Of a DNA stretch of 64,000 nt, positions 52,761 through 60,657 are shown piece by piece. Source of the stretch: an uncultured Pelagibacteraceae bacterium (GTDB taxonomy: Bacteria > Pseudomonadota > Alphaproteobacteria > Pelagibacterales > Pelagibacteraceae); the NCBI GenBank assembly GCA_902613855.1, contig CACMIX010000002.1:1-64000 (forward strand), given 5' to 3'. Both the position numbers and the translations under genes were made by a program. Below the pieces are notes generated by a model. That model was given only the letters and a program-made list of their open reading frames with translations, made no database searches and was not told the DNA's origin. Every line of letters begins with the position of its first letter. Position 1 is the stretch's first letter.

Positions 52761-54263
52761 TTAAGTCCCACAAAAAGTTTGATACTTCTCTTTTGATGCT
52801 GGTGCAGGTGTTTGAAATTTTAAAATATCAACTTTAGGGTCATAAGGGTTTTGAATTACTGACAATAATATATTAAGAGTGTTATAATTATTTTTCTCTG
52901 CATCAGATAAAGCCTCTTCTACTTTATGATTTCTAGGAATGATGACTGGATTGACTTTTTTCATTAGTTCAAATTGTTTTTCTTTGTCAGAATTGTTTAA
53001 ACTTGATCTATTTTTCCATGCATCTAACCAGTCTTCGAAACTTTTATTTTTATAAATTTCATCACCATCATAAATTCCCATTAAAAAACAAAATGTATTT
53101 GTGTAATCAGCTTTATTTTTTTCCATCCAATTAAGTAAAGAATTAATCAGTTTTAAGTCATCTTTATTATCACCCACCAAACCAAGTTTAGATTTCATCA
53201 TATCCAACCATTTTTGTTCATAGATATTTTGAAAATTATCAATAATTTTAGTTGCAGTTTTAATAGCCTGTTCTTCGTCTTCATCAATTAGAGGGATTAA
53301 GCATTCAGCAAATCGAGCTAAATTCCATTTTGCAATTGCTGGCTGGTTAGAAAATGCATATCTTCCAAACTTATCGATTGAACTAAAAACAGTTTTAGGA
53401 TCATAGTAATCCATAAAAGCACAGGGTCCATAATCTATAGTTTCACCTGAAATCGCCATGTTATCAGTATTCATTACTCCATGAATAAATCCAACTCGCA
53501 TCCAATTAACTATTAGCTGACATTGTTTCTCAATTACCAAATTTAACAAATCTACAGCTTTTGTTTTGGAAGATTTAATTTCTGGGTAATGTCTATCAAC
53601 TGTATAATCAAGTAACACTTTCATCTCATCAATATTTTGTTTTGCAGCGATGTATTGAAATGTGCCAACTCGAATATGACTAGAGGCAACTCTAGTTAAT
53701 ATTGCACCCTCTAATAAATTTTCCCTCACAACCTTCTCTCCAGTTTTAGTCACAGCAAGACTTCTAGTTGTAGGAATATTTAATGAGTTTATGGCCTCAC
53801 TAATAATATATTCTCTTAGCATTGGCCCCAAAGCTGCACGACCATCACCGCCTCTTGAAAAAGAAGTCCTGCCAGATCCTTTGAATTGAATATCATATCT
53901 TTTATTTTGATTAGTTACATGCTCACCGATTAAAACTGCCCTTCCATCACCTAACATTGTAAAATGTCCAAATTGATGCCCTGCATAAGCTTGAGCTATT
54001 GAGCTAGTTCCTTCAGGTAGAATATTTCCTGCAAATAGAGCGGATAATTCATTTTTTTCGATTTTAGAAAAATCAAGCCCTAATTCCTTTGCCAAATTTT
54101 CATTTAAGATAACCAACTCAGGTTTCAAAACTGAAACAGGTTTAATAATCTCCTTAAAAGCTTTGGGTAACTTTGAATAAGAATTATCAAAATTCCATTT
54201 AATATAGTTTTTCACAGATTTTATAGGTTCCAAATATTGTTTAAAATTTCTTCTCTTCTGCAA
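52761..54263 (-). CDS. selO: SelO/YdiU family pseudokinase (protein AMPylator)
   Basis: In characterised relatives SelO transfers AMP from ATP to serine, threonine or tyrosine of proteins and responds to oxidative stress. Visible are 'YAGHQFGHFTMLGDGRAVLIGE', 'QFKGSGRTSFSRGGDGRAALGPMLREYIISEA', 'HGVMNTDNMAISGETIDYGPCAFMD' (metal-binding Asn/Asp) and a C-terminal Cys in FCGT, where many homologues have selenocysteine or Cys. Length is 500 residues. Its start lies inside msrA by 43 bases, and MsrA is a redox repair enzyme, so they are co-expressed. Confidence 0.92.
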   Translation of the reverse strand: MQKRRNFKQYLEPIKSVKNYIKWNFDNSYSKLPKAFKEIIKPVSVLKPELVILNENLAKELGLDFSKIEKNELSALFAGNILPEGTSSIAQAYAGHQFGHFTMLGDGRAVLIGEHVTNQNKRYDIQFKGSGRTSFSRGGDGRAALGPMLREYIISEAINSLNIPTTRSLAVTKTGEKVVRENLLEGAILTRVASSHIRVGTFQYIAAKQNIDEMKVLLDYTVDRHYPEIKSSKTKAVDLLNLVIEKQCQLIVNWMRVGFIHGVMNTDNMAISGETIDYGPCAFMDYYDPKTVFSSIDKFGRYAFSNQPAIAKWNLARFAECLIPLIDEDEEQAIKTATKIIDNFQNIYEQKWLDMMKSKLGLVGDNKDDLKLINSLLNWMEKNKADYTNTFCFLMGIYDGDEIYKNKSFEDWLDAWKNRSSLNNSDKEKQFELMKKVNPVIIPRNHKVEEALSDAEKNNYNTLNILLSVIQNPYDPKVDILKFQTPAPASKEKYQTFCGT

Positions 54264-54796
54264 GCTTTTTTATATTCCAAATACCTTTGAAATTTTTTTA
54301 CATAAAAATCTTGGTGATAAACTTCAGCTTGGTAAAATTTATCGAAACTTCTTACGTAAGTGACGATTTCTTTATTAAATTTTTTCTCTAATTCATTAAC
54401 ACTATTTTCTATAAGTTTTTTTTCCTCATTGTTTTGATAAAAAGCAACTGATCTATAGCTATATCCTTTATCACAAAATTGCCCATAAGGATCGAAGGGA
54501 TCTATATTTTTCCAAAAAATATTAAGTAATTCTTTAAAAGAAATAATTTCTTCGTCATAGATAATTTCAACAACTTCAAAATGGCCTGTCTTACCATAAA
54601 CTACTTCTTTGTAGGTTGGGTTTTCTGTGGTCCCACCAGAGTAACCCGATATTACCTTTTCAACTCCACTCAATTTTTCAAAGGATTCTTCCATGCACCA
54701 AAAACACCCACCAGCAAAATATGCCTTACTTTTTTGGTTTGCCTCTGCTGCAGTAAAGAAGGATATAATAAAAATTATGATAGTTAAAAATTTCAT
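54221..54796 (-). CDS. msrA: peptide-methionine (S)-S-oxide reductase, exported
   Basis: Repairs oxidised methionine in proteins. The catalytic C31 is in GGCFWCMEESF; a second cysteine, C34, lies in the same motif. 'SGYSGGTTENPTYKEVVYGKTGHFEVVEI' and 'WKNIDPFDPYGQFCDKGYSYRS' are family landmarks. A signal peptide (1-19, TAAEA) sends it to the periplasm, where oxidants meet envelope proteins. Length is 191 residues. It overlaps selO by 43 bases, the largest overlap in the window. Confidence 0.95.
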   Translation of the reverse strand: MKFLTIIIFIISFFTAAEANQKSKAYFAGGCFWCMEESFEKLSGVEKVISGYSGGTTENPTYKEVVYGKTGHFEVVEIIYDEEIISFKELLNIFWKNIDPFDPYGQFCDKGYSYRSVAFYQNNEEKKLIENSVNELEKKFNKEIVTYVRSFDKFYQAEVYHQDFYVKKFQRYLEYKKACRREEILNNIWNL

Positions 54797-54836
54797 TAAA
54801 CATCATAAACAAAAAAAAAGAATTTAGTCTATGATA

Positions 54837-54870
54837 TTAAAGGTAGCTACTTTTAGTAAACTACCTTTAA
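54837..54870 (-). terminator. probable terminator hairpin after formate dehydrogenase
   Basis: TTAAAGGTAG (54837-54846) pairs perfectly with CTACCTTTAA (54861-54870) around a 14-base loop that can form a short inner stem. Read on the minus strand it follows the formate dehydrogenase stop by 16 bases. A run of nine T residues lies about 16 bases further on, rather than directly behind the stem, so termination may be partial. It separates fdh from msrA. Confidence 0.55.
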
Positions 54871-54886
54871 TAAGTATTAGTGTGAG

Positions 54887-56086
54887 TTATTTTTTCTTAT
54901 ATTTAGCTGCTTCCTCAGATCCACCTGTTGCTGATCCTTTACTGTATGAGTGAGCGCCCATTCCAGCTAATTGGCCGTCTTTAACAATAAGATATTGATC
55001 TCTAATTTCACTACCTGCAAAGAAACATTCTAAAATTTCTCTTACACCATCAGCATATCTCGTTTGTGCAGATAATGAAGTTCCAGAAGTGTGTGGTGTC
55101 ATTCCATGATTGGGCATAGTTCTCCAAACATGATCATTTGGAGCTGGCTGCGGAAACCAAACGTCTCCTGCATAACCACTTAATTGTCCACTTTTTAGAG
55201 CTTTTGCAATAGCCTCACGGTTACAAATTTTACCTCTAGCAGTATTAACAATGTATGCACCTTTTTTCATTTTACTTATCATTGCATCATCAAATAGGTT
55301 TTCAGTTTCTGGATGGAGTGGACAATTTATTGTCACCACATCACAGACTTTAACCATAGATTCTACTGACTCATGAAAAGTTAAATTTAATTCCTTTTCA
55401 ACACTGTCAGGTAGTTTATGTCTATCAAAGTAATGTAAATGTACATCAAAAGGTTTCATCTTTCTAAGTGCGTCTAATCCTATACGACCAGCAGCAACTG
55501 TTCCGATATGCATACCTTCAACGTCATAAGATCTTTGCACAGCGTCTGCTATATTCCAACCACCTTCATTAACGATCCTATGTTGATTGTGATAATCTCT
55601 TACCATTGAAACAATCATCATTACTATATGTTCTGCAACTGATCTTGAATTACAAAATGTAACTTCCACTACATCAATTTTGTTATCCATTGCTGCTTGT
55701 AAATCAACATGGTCTGAACCAATTCCAGCAGTAATAGCCATTTTTAAATTTTTTGCTTTAGCAATTCTCTCCTTTGTTAAATAGTAAGGAAAAAATGGTT
55801 GAGATATAACAATATCTGCATCAACGATATGTTTATCTGCTTCACATCCATCTCCATCTTTACTATTTGTTACAACAAATTCATGTCCATTAGACTCTAA
55901 ATATTTTCTTAATCCTAATCCTCCTGAAACACATCCTAATAATTCACCTGGTGTGAAGTCTCTACCTTTTGGACTAGGTAAAGTCATTCCATCTGGATAT
56001 TTTTCTAATTTAGGAAGATCACTAAGTGGATATGATTTTGGCATTCCACCTTTAGGATCATCGTATAATACGCACAATATCTTCAT
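54887..56086 (-). CDS. fdh: NAD-dependent formate dehydrogenase
   Basis: Oxidises formate to CO2, making NADH. It is the metal-free D-2-hydroxyacid-dehydrogenase type and is closely similar in layout to the Pseudomonas enzyme. It shows the NAD fold 'GRIGLDALRKMKPFDVHLHYFDR', the catalytic arginine in 'VNTARGKI', the His in 'MTPHTSGTSLSAQTRYADG', and the FDH-specific ending 'GAHSYSKGSATGGSEEAAKYKKK'. Length 399 is normal. It starts with ATG after an AGGAG site (56096-56092). No molybdenum FDH accessory genes are needed. Formate may arise from one-carbon metabolism fed by glycine cleavage. Confidence 0.96.
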   Translation of the reverse strand: MKILCVLYDDPKGGMPKSYPLSDLPKLEKYPDGMTLPSPKGRDFTPGELLGCVSGGLGLRKYLESNGHEFVVTNSKDGDGCEADKHIVDADIVISQPFFPYYLTKERIAKAKNLKMAITAGIGSDHVDLQAAMDNKIDVVEVTFCNSRSVAEHIVMMIVSMVRDYHNQHRIVNEGGWNIADAVQRSYDVEGMHIGTVAAGRIGLDALRKMKPFDVHLHYFDRHKLPDSVEKELNLTFHESVESMVKVCDVVTINCPLHPETENLFDDAMISKMKKGAYIVNTARGKICNREAIAKALKSGQLSGYAGDVWFPQPAPNDHVWRTMPNHGMTPHTSGTSLSAQTRYADGVREILECFFAGSEIRDQYLIVKDGQLAGMGAHSYSKGSATGGSEEAAKYKKK

Positions 56087-56162
56087 TTAATCTCCTGTAT
56101 GTAATAAAATATTAATTTATTTTTGGCCATCTAACCTTATTTTCAAGAGGCTAGCAAACAAA

Positions 56163-56627
56163 TTATTTCTTAGAGGGATAATTTTTTTTTAGGATTAATC
56201 GATTAATAATTATTGCAAAAATTAGAATAATTATTGAACCAGAAATCACAGGGGTCAATAAGTAGTCCACCGACACACTACCCATTATGACTATAATAGG
56301 ATTTCCACCAGCTGGTGGATGAGTTACATTAAATAATATCATCAATCCAACACCAAAACCTACAGCCAAAGGGATAGTTAAATATAAAGGTAAAGGTATA
56401 AAGTATAAAAAAATCATTCCCACAATTGCAGTAAGAACGTGACCAAAGAAAACATTTTTTGGCTGGGCGAAAGGACTTTCTGGATATCCATAGAGTAGAA
56501 CCATTGAAGATCCAAAGGAAGCAATTAAAAATATTCCATACTCAGTTTTGTAAGTTAAAAGAGTAAGTATTCCAATTGTAATAATCGAAAAGAGTCCTGC
56601 GTAGAATGATTGCTTTAAATTTCCCAT
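56163..56627 (-). CDS. HPP family membrane protein
   Basis: A 154-residue protein with four to five membrane helices and the eponymous motif in 'NVTHPPAGGNPIIVIMGS'. 'FGSSMVLLYGYPESPFAQPKNVFFGHVLTAIVG' is the other conserved block. A plant HPP member transports nitrite in chloroplasts; bacterial roles are untested, so anion or formate/nitrite-like transport is only a suggestion. It lies 3 bases after the IscU/SufU-like gene and 76 bases before fdh, all on one strand. Confidence 0.88.
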   Translation of the reverse strand: MGNLKQSFYAGLFSIITIGILTLLTYKTEYGIFLIASFGSSMVLLYGYPESPFAQPKNVFFGHVLTAIVGMIFLYFIPLPLYLTIPLAVGFGVGLMILFNVTHPPAGGNPIIVIMGSVSVDYLLTPVISGSIIILIFAIIINRLILKKNYPSKK

Positions 56628-56630
56628 AAT

Positions 56631-57029
56631 TTAATTTGATATAATCTTTTTTAAGGCATTGAAAGGAAGAAGAATACATTCTTTTCTTGATAAATTTTTT
56701 TGATCAAACAATTTACTTAAAAAAGACCATTTTTTTTCAATACTTTCTTGTTCTTTATTAAAAAAAGATTTTGCATAATCACAAAGCTCTTTAATTTTAT
56801 TTTTTTTGGAGTTTATCAAATTTTTTGACAATAGACTTGCAGTAGCCTGACAATAAACACATGATTTTCCCTGGTAGCCAAAATCAACAAGTTTTTCATT
56901 TTTCATAACTAACTTAATTTCAATTTCATCACCACATAAAGGATTTTTGGATTTTGCAGCATGAGTGTAATTTTTGATATTTTTGTTATTTTCTGTATCT
57001 GAAGCAATCTCTAAAATTTTTAAATCCAT
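56631..57029 (-). CDS. IscU/SufU-like Fe-S scaffold protein
   Basis: A 132-residue NifU-N-domain protein. The three cluster or zinc cysteines are C32 (NPLCGDEIEI, with D34), C57 (GYQGKSCVYCQATASLL) and C118 (RKECILLPF), matching the SufU pattern, and C60 is extra. It is on its own, away from suf or isc genes and next to an HPP membrane protein. It could be a dedicated scaffold or a zinc-dependent sulfur-transfer protein. It diverges from the DMT transporter across 101 bases. Confidence 0.85.
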   Translation of the reverse strand: MDLKILEIASDTENNKNIKNYTHAAKSKNPLCGDEIEIKLVMKNEKLVDFGYQGKSCVYCQATASLLSKNLINSKKNKIKELCDYAKSFFNKEQESIEKKWSFLSKLFDQKNLSRKECILLPFNALKKIISN

Positions 57030-57130
57030 ATAAACTTTTAATTTTATTTCATATATATCACTGATTTTATATTTAGATTTAAAATATATTTTTGTTGTAG
57101 AAAATTCTATTTAGAATTAGATTTCGGCAT

Positions 57131-58036
57131 ATGATTGAGCTTAGAAGTCCTAAAATATCTATTCCAGTTGTTTTATTTGCAGGCTTACTGTGGTCATTTG
57201 GCCCATTAGTTGTGAGATACATGGATAATCCGCAATTAGTCCCATGGCAGTATATTTTTGGTAGAGGCTTAACTATTTTCATTTTATTAAATCTTTATTT
57301 ATTTTTTGAAGAAGGAAAAAATTTTTATAAAAATTACTTTAAAATAGGATTATCAGGCATGATAGGTGGGGCTGGCCTAGGTGTTGCAATGATCACCTTT
57401 ATTTATTCAATTACTAACACTAGTGCTGCTGTAACATTACTATGTTTAGCTGCAATGCCATTTTTTACTGCATTATTAGCATTTTTGTTTTTAAAAGAAA
57501 AAATTTCTTTAAATGTTTGGATTTCAATTGTCATAGCAACAGCAGGTATACTAATTATGGCACTTGGTAATACCAGTGAAAAATCTTTAATTGGATTTGT
57601 ATTTGGTCTTACGGCTTCAATTGGTTTCTCAGTTTTTTCAGTGACGTTAAGATGGAGAAAAGAAACTCCTAAATTCACAACAGTTGCTTTTGCAGGCTTC
57701 TTTTGTGTTGTTTTTTCATCTATAGCAATCATTACAAACGATTTAGTATTTTTTTCATCAAGCTATAATGGAACTTTATTTTCTTTACATGGAACATTAG
57801 TTTGCTTTGGTTTAATTTTATATTCAATAGGCTCAAAAGCTATTCCAGCAGCAGAACTTACATTGCTATCTTTAACTGAAGTAGTGGGTGGAATATTCTG
57901 GGTATGGCTACCACTATTTGGTATCAATGAGGTTCCTACAACAAACACTATTATTGGTGGATTTTTTCTTTTTGTTTCAATAATTTATTACAGTTTGATC
58001 ATGAGATGGAATAAAAGATACATCGCTTTAAATTAA
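57131..58036 (+). CDS. EamA/DMT-superfamily transporter
   Basis: A ten-helix protein of 301 residues with two EamA repeats: 'TSAAVTLLCLAAMPFFTALLAFLFLKEKISLNVW' and 'IPAAELTLLSLTEVVGGIFWVWLPLFGINEVP'. It lies 3 bases before the amidinotransferase-like gene and is surely co-transcribed, which suggests export or import of that enzyme's product or substrate. It is not obviously a duplicate of the DMT transporter at 41.2 kb; the two share only family-level features. Confidence 0.87.
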   Translation: MIELRSPKISIPVVLFAGLLWSFGPLVVRYMDNPQLVPWQYIFGRGLTIFILLNLYLFFEEGKNFYKNYFKIGLSGMIGGAGLGVAMITFIYSITNTSAAVTLLCLAAMPFFTALLAFLFLKEKISLNVWISIVIATAGILIMALGNTSEKSLIGFVFGLTASIGFSVFSVTLRWRKETPKFTTVAFAGFFCVVFSSIAIITNDLVFFSSSYNGTLFSLHGTLVCFGLILYSIGSKAIPAAELTLLSLTEVVGGIFWVWLPLFGINEVPTTNTIIGGFFLFVSIIYYSLIMRWNKRYIALN

Positions 58037-58039
58037 TCT

Positions 58040-59155
58040 ATGAACAAAAATAATATTATTGTGAATAGTTGGAATGAATGGGATCCATTAAAACATGTAA
58101 TTGTCGGAAGAGCAGATGGCACTTGTATTCCAGCACCCGAACCAGCACTTGATGCTAAAGTTCCTGAAGATAGTGATATGCGAGGCCAGTTTGGACCAAG
58201 AACTAAAGATACAGTTGATAAAGCCAATCAACTTTTAGATGATTTTTCAAATATACTTAAGAAAAGAGGAATTAAAGTTGATAGACCGACACCTTTAGAT
58301 TTTAATCAAAAAACATCTACTCCTGATTGGGAGGCAGAAACCATGTTTGGCTGTATGCCACCAAGAGATGTTTTATTGACCGTTGGTAATGAAATTTTAG
58401 AAGCGACAATGAGCTATCGTTGTCGTTGGTTTGAATATTTATGTTACAGACCACTTCTACAAGATTATTACAATCAAGATCCAAATATGAGACATGAGTC
58501 TGCACCAAAACCTAGATTGACAGACCTTGATTATAGAAAAGATTACTTATCAGATAAAATTGGAGTACAGAAAAGATTAGAATGGACAGAAAAAAAACAT
58601 TTTGTAACAACAGAGGAAGAACCATTATTTGATGCAGCTGATGTATTGAGATTTGGAAAAGATTTAGTAGTGCAACATGGTTTTACTACAAATCTAAAAG
58701 GTATTGATTGGTTAAAGAGACATTATAAAGATCACAGAGTTCATGCAGTGAACTTTCCTGGTGATCCATATCCAATTCATATTGATGCAACCTTCACACC
58801 AATAAAAGAAGGGTTAATAATAAATAATCCTCAAAGAAGACTACCAAAAGAACAAAGAAAATTATTTGAAAATAATGGATGGGAAATAATTGATAGTGCA
58901 CAACCAGCACACAACGAGCCGCCCCCATTATGTTATTCATCAACTTGGTTATCTATGAATGTGTTAGTCTTAGATTCTAAAACTGTATGTGTTGAAAAAA
59001 GTGAGACTTATCAAGCAGAGCAATTAGATAAACTTGGAATGGAAGTTGTACCAGTAGAGCTACGAGATGCTTATGCATTTGGAGGAGGACTTCATTGTTG
59101 TACTGCAGATGTATATAGAGAAGGGGAGCTTAAGGATTATTTTCCTAAACAATAA
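58040..59155 (+). CDS. glycine amidinotransferase-like enzyme
   Basis: A 371-residue amidinotransferase of the AGAT/StrB1 type. The catalytic cysteine is C353 in 'GGGLHCCTADVYREG'. The supporting residues are D201 in 'FDAADVLRFGKD' and H247 in 'YPIHIDATF'; this block and order match vertebrate AGAT. The N-terminus 'SWNEWDPLKHVIVGRA' is also typical. The reaction would move an amidino group from arginine to an amine such as glycine (giving guanidinoacetate), taurine or an aminocyclitol. The acceptor cannot be read from sequence. It is coupled with the upstream DMT transporter. Confidence 0.88.
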   Translation: MNKNNIIVNSWNEWDPLKHVIVGRADGTCIPAPEPALDAKVPEDSDMRGQFGPRTKDTVDKANQLLDDFSNILKKRGIKVDRPTPLDFNQKTSTPDWEAETMFGCMPPRDVLLTVGNEILEATMSYRCRWFEYLCYRPLLQDYYNQDPNMRHESAPKPRLTDLDYRKDYLSDKIGVQKRLEWTEKKHFVTTEEEPLFDAADVLRFGKDLVVQHGFTTNLKGIDWLKRHYKDHRVHAVNFPGDPYPIHIDATFTPIKEGLIINNPQRRLPKEQRKLFENNGWEIIDSAQPAHNEPPPLCYSSTWLSMNVLVLDSKTVCVEKSETYQAEQLDKLGMEVVPVELRDAYAFGGGLHCCTADVYREGELKDYFPKQ

Positions 59156-59159
59156 GTCT

Positions 59160-59387
59160 CTAATTTGGATTTTGTTTCAAAAATTCAATATATTTTATAA
59201 CTTCATCAAACTTTTCATCAGGGATATCCTTATAACTTGCATTAAAATTAGATTTTACACAAATAGCTACATGGGCATAGGCATTTCTACCCTTAGGATG
59301 ATTAGGATGATCAGGTAATTGCCCCTGTAAATAATCGCCAGCTTCCTGAATAATTTTCCAGAGTTTACTTGCGTTTTCTTTATTCAT
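59160..59387 (-). CDS. small hypothetical protein
   Basis: I do not recognise this 75-residue protein. It has an N-terminal helix (NKENASKLWKIIQEAGDYL), a His/Pro/Gly-rich centre (LPDHPNHPKGRNAYAHV) and a C-terminal helix with 'SYKDIPDEKFDEVIKYIEFL'. The latter recalls the short C-terminal domain of some phage-type ORF6C proteins, where YKDLP-x-x-x-x-x-E is common. No phage gene is nearby, and this resemblance is weak. It converges with the amidinotransferase gene, leaving 4 bases between stops. Confidence 0.65.
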   Translation of the reverse strand: MNKENASKLWKIIQEAGDYLQGQLPDHPNHPKGRNAYAHVAICVKSNFNASYKDIPDEKFDEVIKYIEFLKQNPN

Positions 59388-59465
59388 TCTTTCTAAATCG
59401 ATACTTTATCTAATTCTGGCATAGTGAATAGCATAGTTTATAATTTTAAAAATTAAATTTTAAAA

Positions 59466-60614
59466 ATGATTAAAGAATTTAACATTAATTTTACTGAAAA
59501 AGAGATTTCTTTGATTTATCAAAAAGTTAAAGATTATCCTTGGGACTCAATAAAGGATTTAGATGGTTGGGAACATGGAACTAACAAAAAATATTTAAAA
59601 GAATTATGTAATTATTGGATTACTAAATTTGATTGGAGCAAACATGAATTAGAAATAAATAAGTTTAATAATTATACAACAAATATAGATGGTATAAAAA
59701 TTCATTTTATTAAAGTAAAAGGAAGCAGCGCAAATTCTAAACCATTACTTCTAATGCATGGTTGGCCTGGATCAATAATTGAATTTCTACATATTATTGA
59801 AAAACTTGCTCATCCAGAAAAATTTGGAGGAAATGAAAATGATTCTTTTGATGTAATAGTTCCTTCTTTGCCAGGGTTTGGTTTTTCAGGTAGTCCATCT
59901 AAACCAATGGGGCCTAGAAAAATGGCTGAAATATTAAATAAACTAATGATAGAAAATCTTGGTTACAAAAATTATATTGCTCAAGGAGGTGATTGGGGCG
60001 CAACCATTGCCAATTGGCTTGGTTATGATCATTCAAATTCTTGCAAAGCAATTCACATAAACTGTCTAACTATGCGCCATCCTGAAGGCCCACAATCTGA
60101 TGAAGAAAGAAATTGGCAAAAAAAATTTAATGAAGATCAAATTATGCAAGAAGGATATAGAACTCAACAAGCAACAAAACCTCAATCTTTAGGTTATGGA
60201 ATGATGGACAGTCCAGTTGGTATAGCTGCTTGGATAACTGAAAAAATGTACTCATGGTCAGATTTAAAGAATAATGATATTGAAAGCGTCTATTCTAAAG
60301 ATACTTTGTTAGCAAATATAATGGTTTATATTTTAACAAAAACATTTGATACAGCTAGTTGGATTTATTTTGGTAGAAGAGAGGAAGGAGGAAGATTTTT
60401 TCCAAAAGATTTTAAAAAAATTGAAACTCCAACAGCAGCAGCAATATTCCCAGCTGAAATGTCTGAATGGCCACCCAGGTCCTATGTGGAAAGAATATTT
60501 AATCTTAAACAATGGACTGAAATGCCAGCAGGAGGTCATTTCGCTGCATTGGAAAAGCCTGATCTTTTAATTGACGATATTAAAAAATTTTCAAGCAGTT
60601 TAAAATTTAATTAA
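59466..60614 (+). CDS. epoxide hydrolase (EHN plus alpha/beta-hydrolase domains)
   Basis: Opens epoxides to diols. The N-terminal EHN domain ('DYPWDSIKDLDGWEHGTNKKYLKELCNYW') is followed by an alpha/beta hydrolase with the oxyanion H98-G-W-P-G, nucleophile D176 (GGDWGATIANWLG) and catalytic H358 (GGHFAALEKP). This is the microsomal-epoxide-hydrolase (EPHX1-like) arrangement, with 382 residues. It starts 78 bases after the small divergent gene and is followed by an aldehyde dehydrogenase 43 bases later, which could oxidise downstream carbonyl products. The natural substrate is unknown. Confidence 0.9.
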   Translation: MIKEFNINFTEKEISLIYQKVKDYPWDSIKDLDGWEHGTNKKYLKELCNYWITKFDWSKHELEINKFNNYTTNIDGIKIHFIKVKGSSANSKPLLLMHGWPGSIIEFLHIIEKLAHPEKFGGNENDSFDVIVPSLPGFGFSGSPSKPMGPRKMAEILNKLMIENLGYKNYIAQGGDWGATIANWLGYDHSNSCKAIHINCLTMRHPEGPQSDEERNWQKKFNEDQIMQEGYRTQQATKPQSLGYGMMDSPVGIAAWITEKMYSWSDLKNNDIESVYSKDTLLANIMVYILTKTFDTASWIYFGRREEGGRFFPKDFKKIETPTAAAIFPAEMSEWPPRSYVERIFNLKQWTEMPAGGHFAALEKPDLLIDDIKKFSSSLKFN

Positions 60615-60657
60615 TATTCTTGCTAATTTGAATTATTAATAATAACTTAATCCCTTA

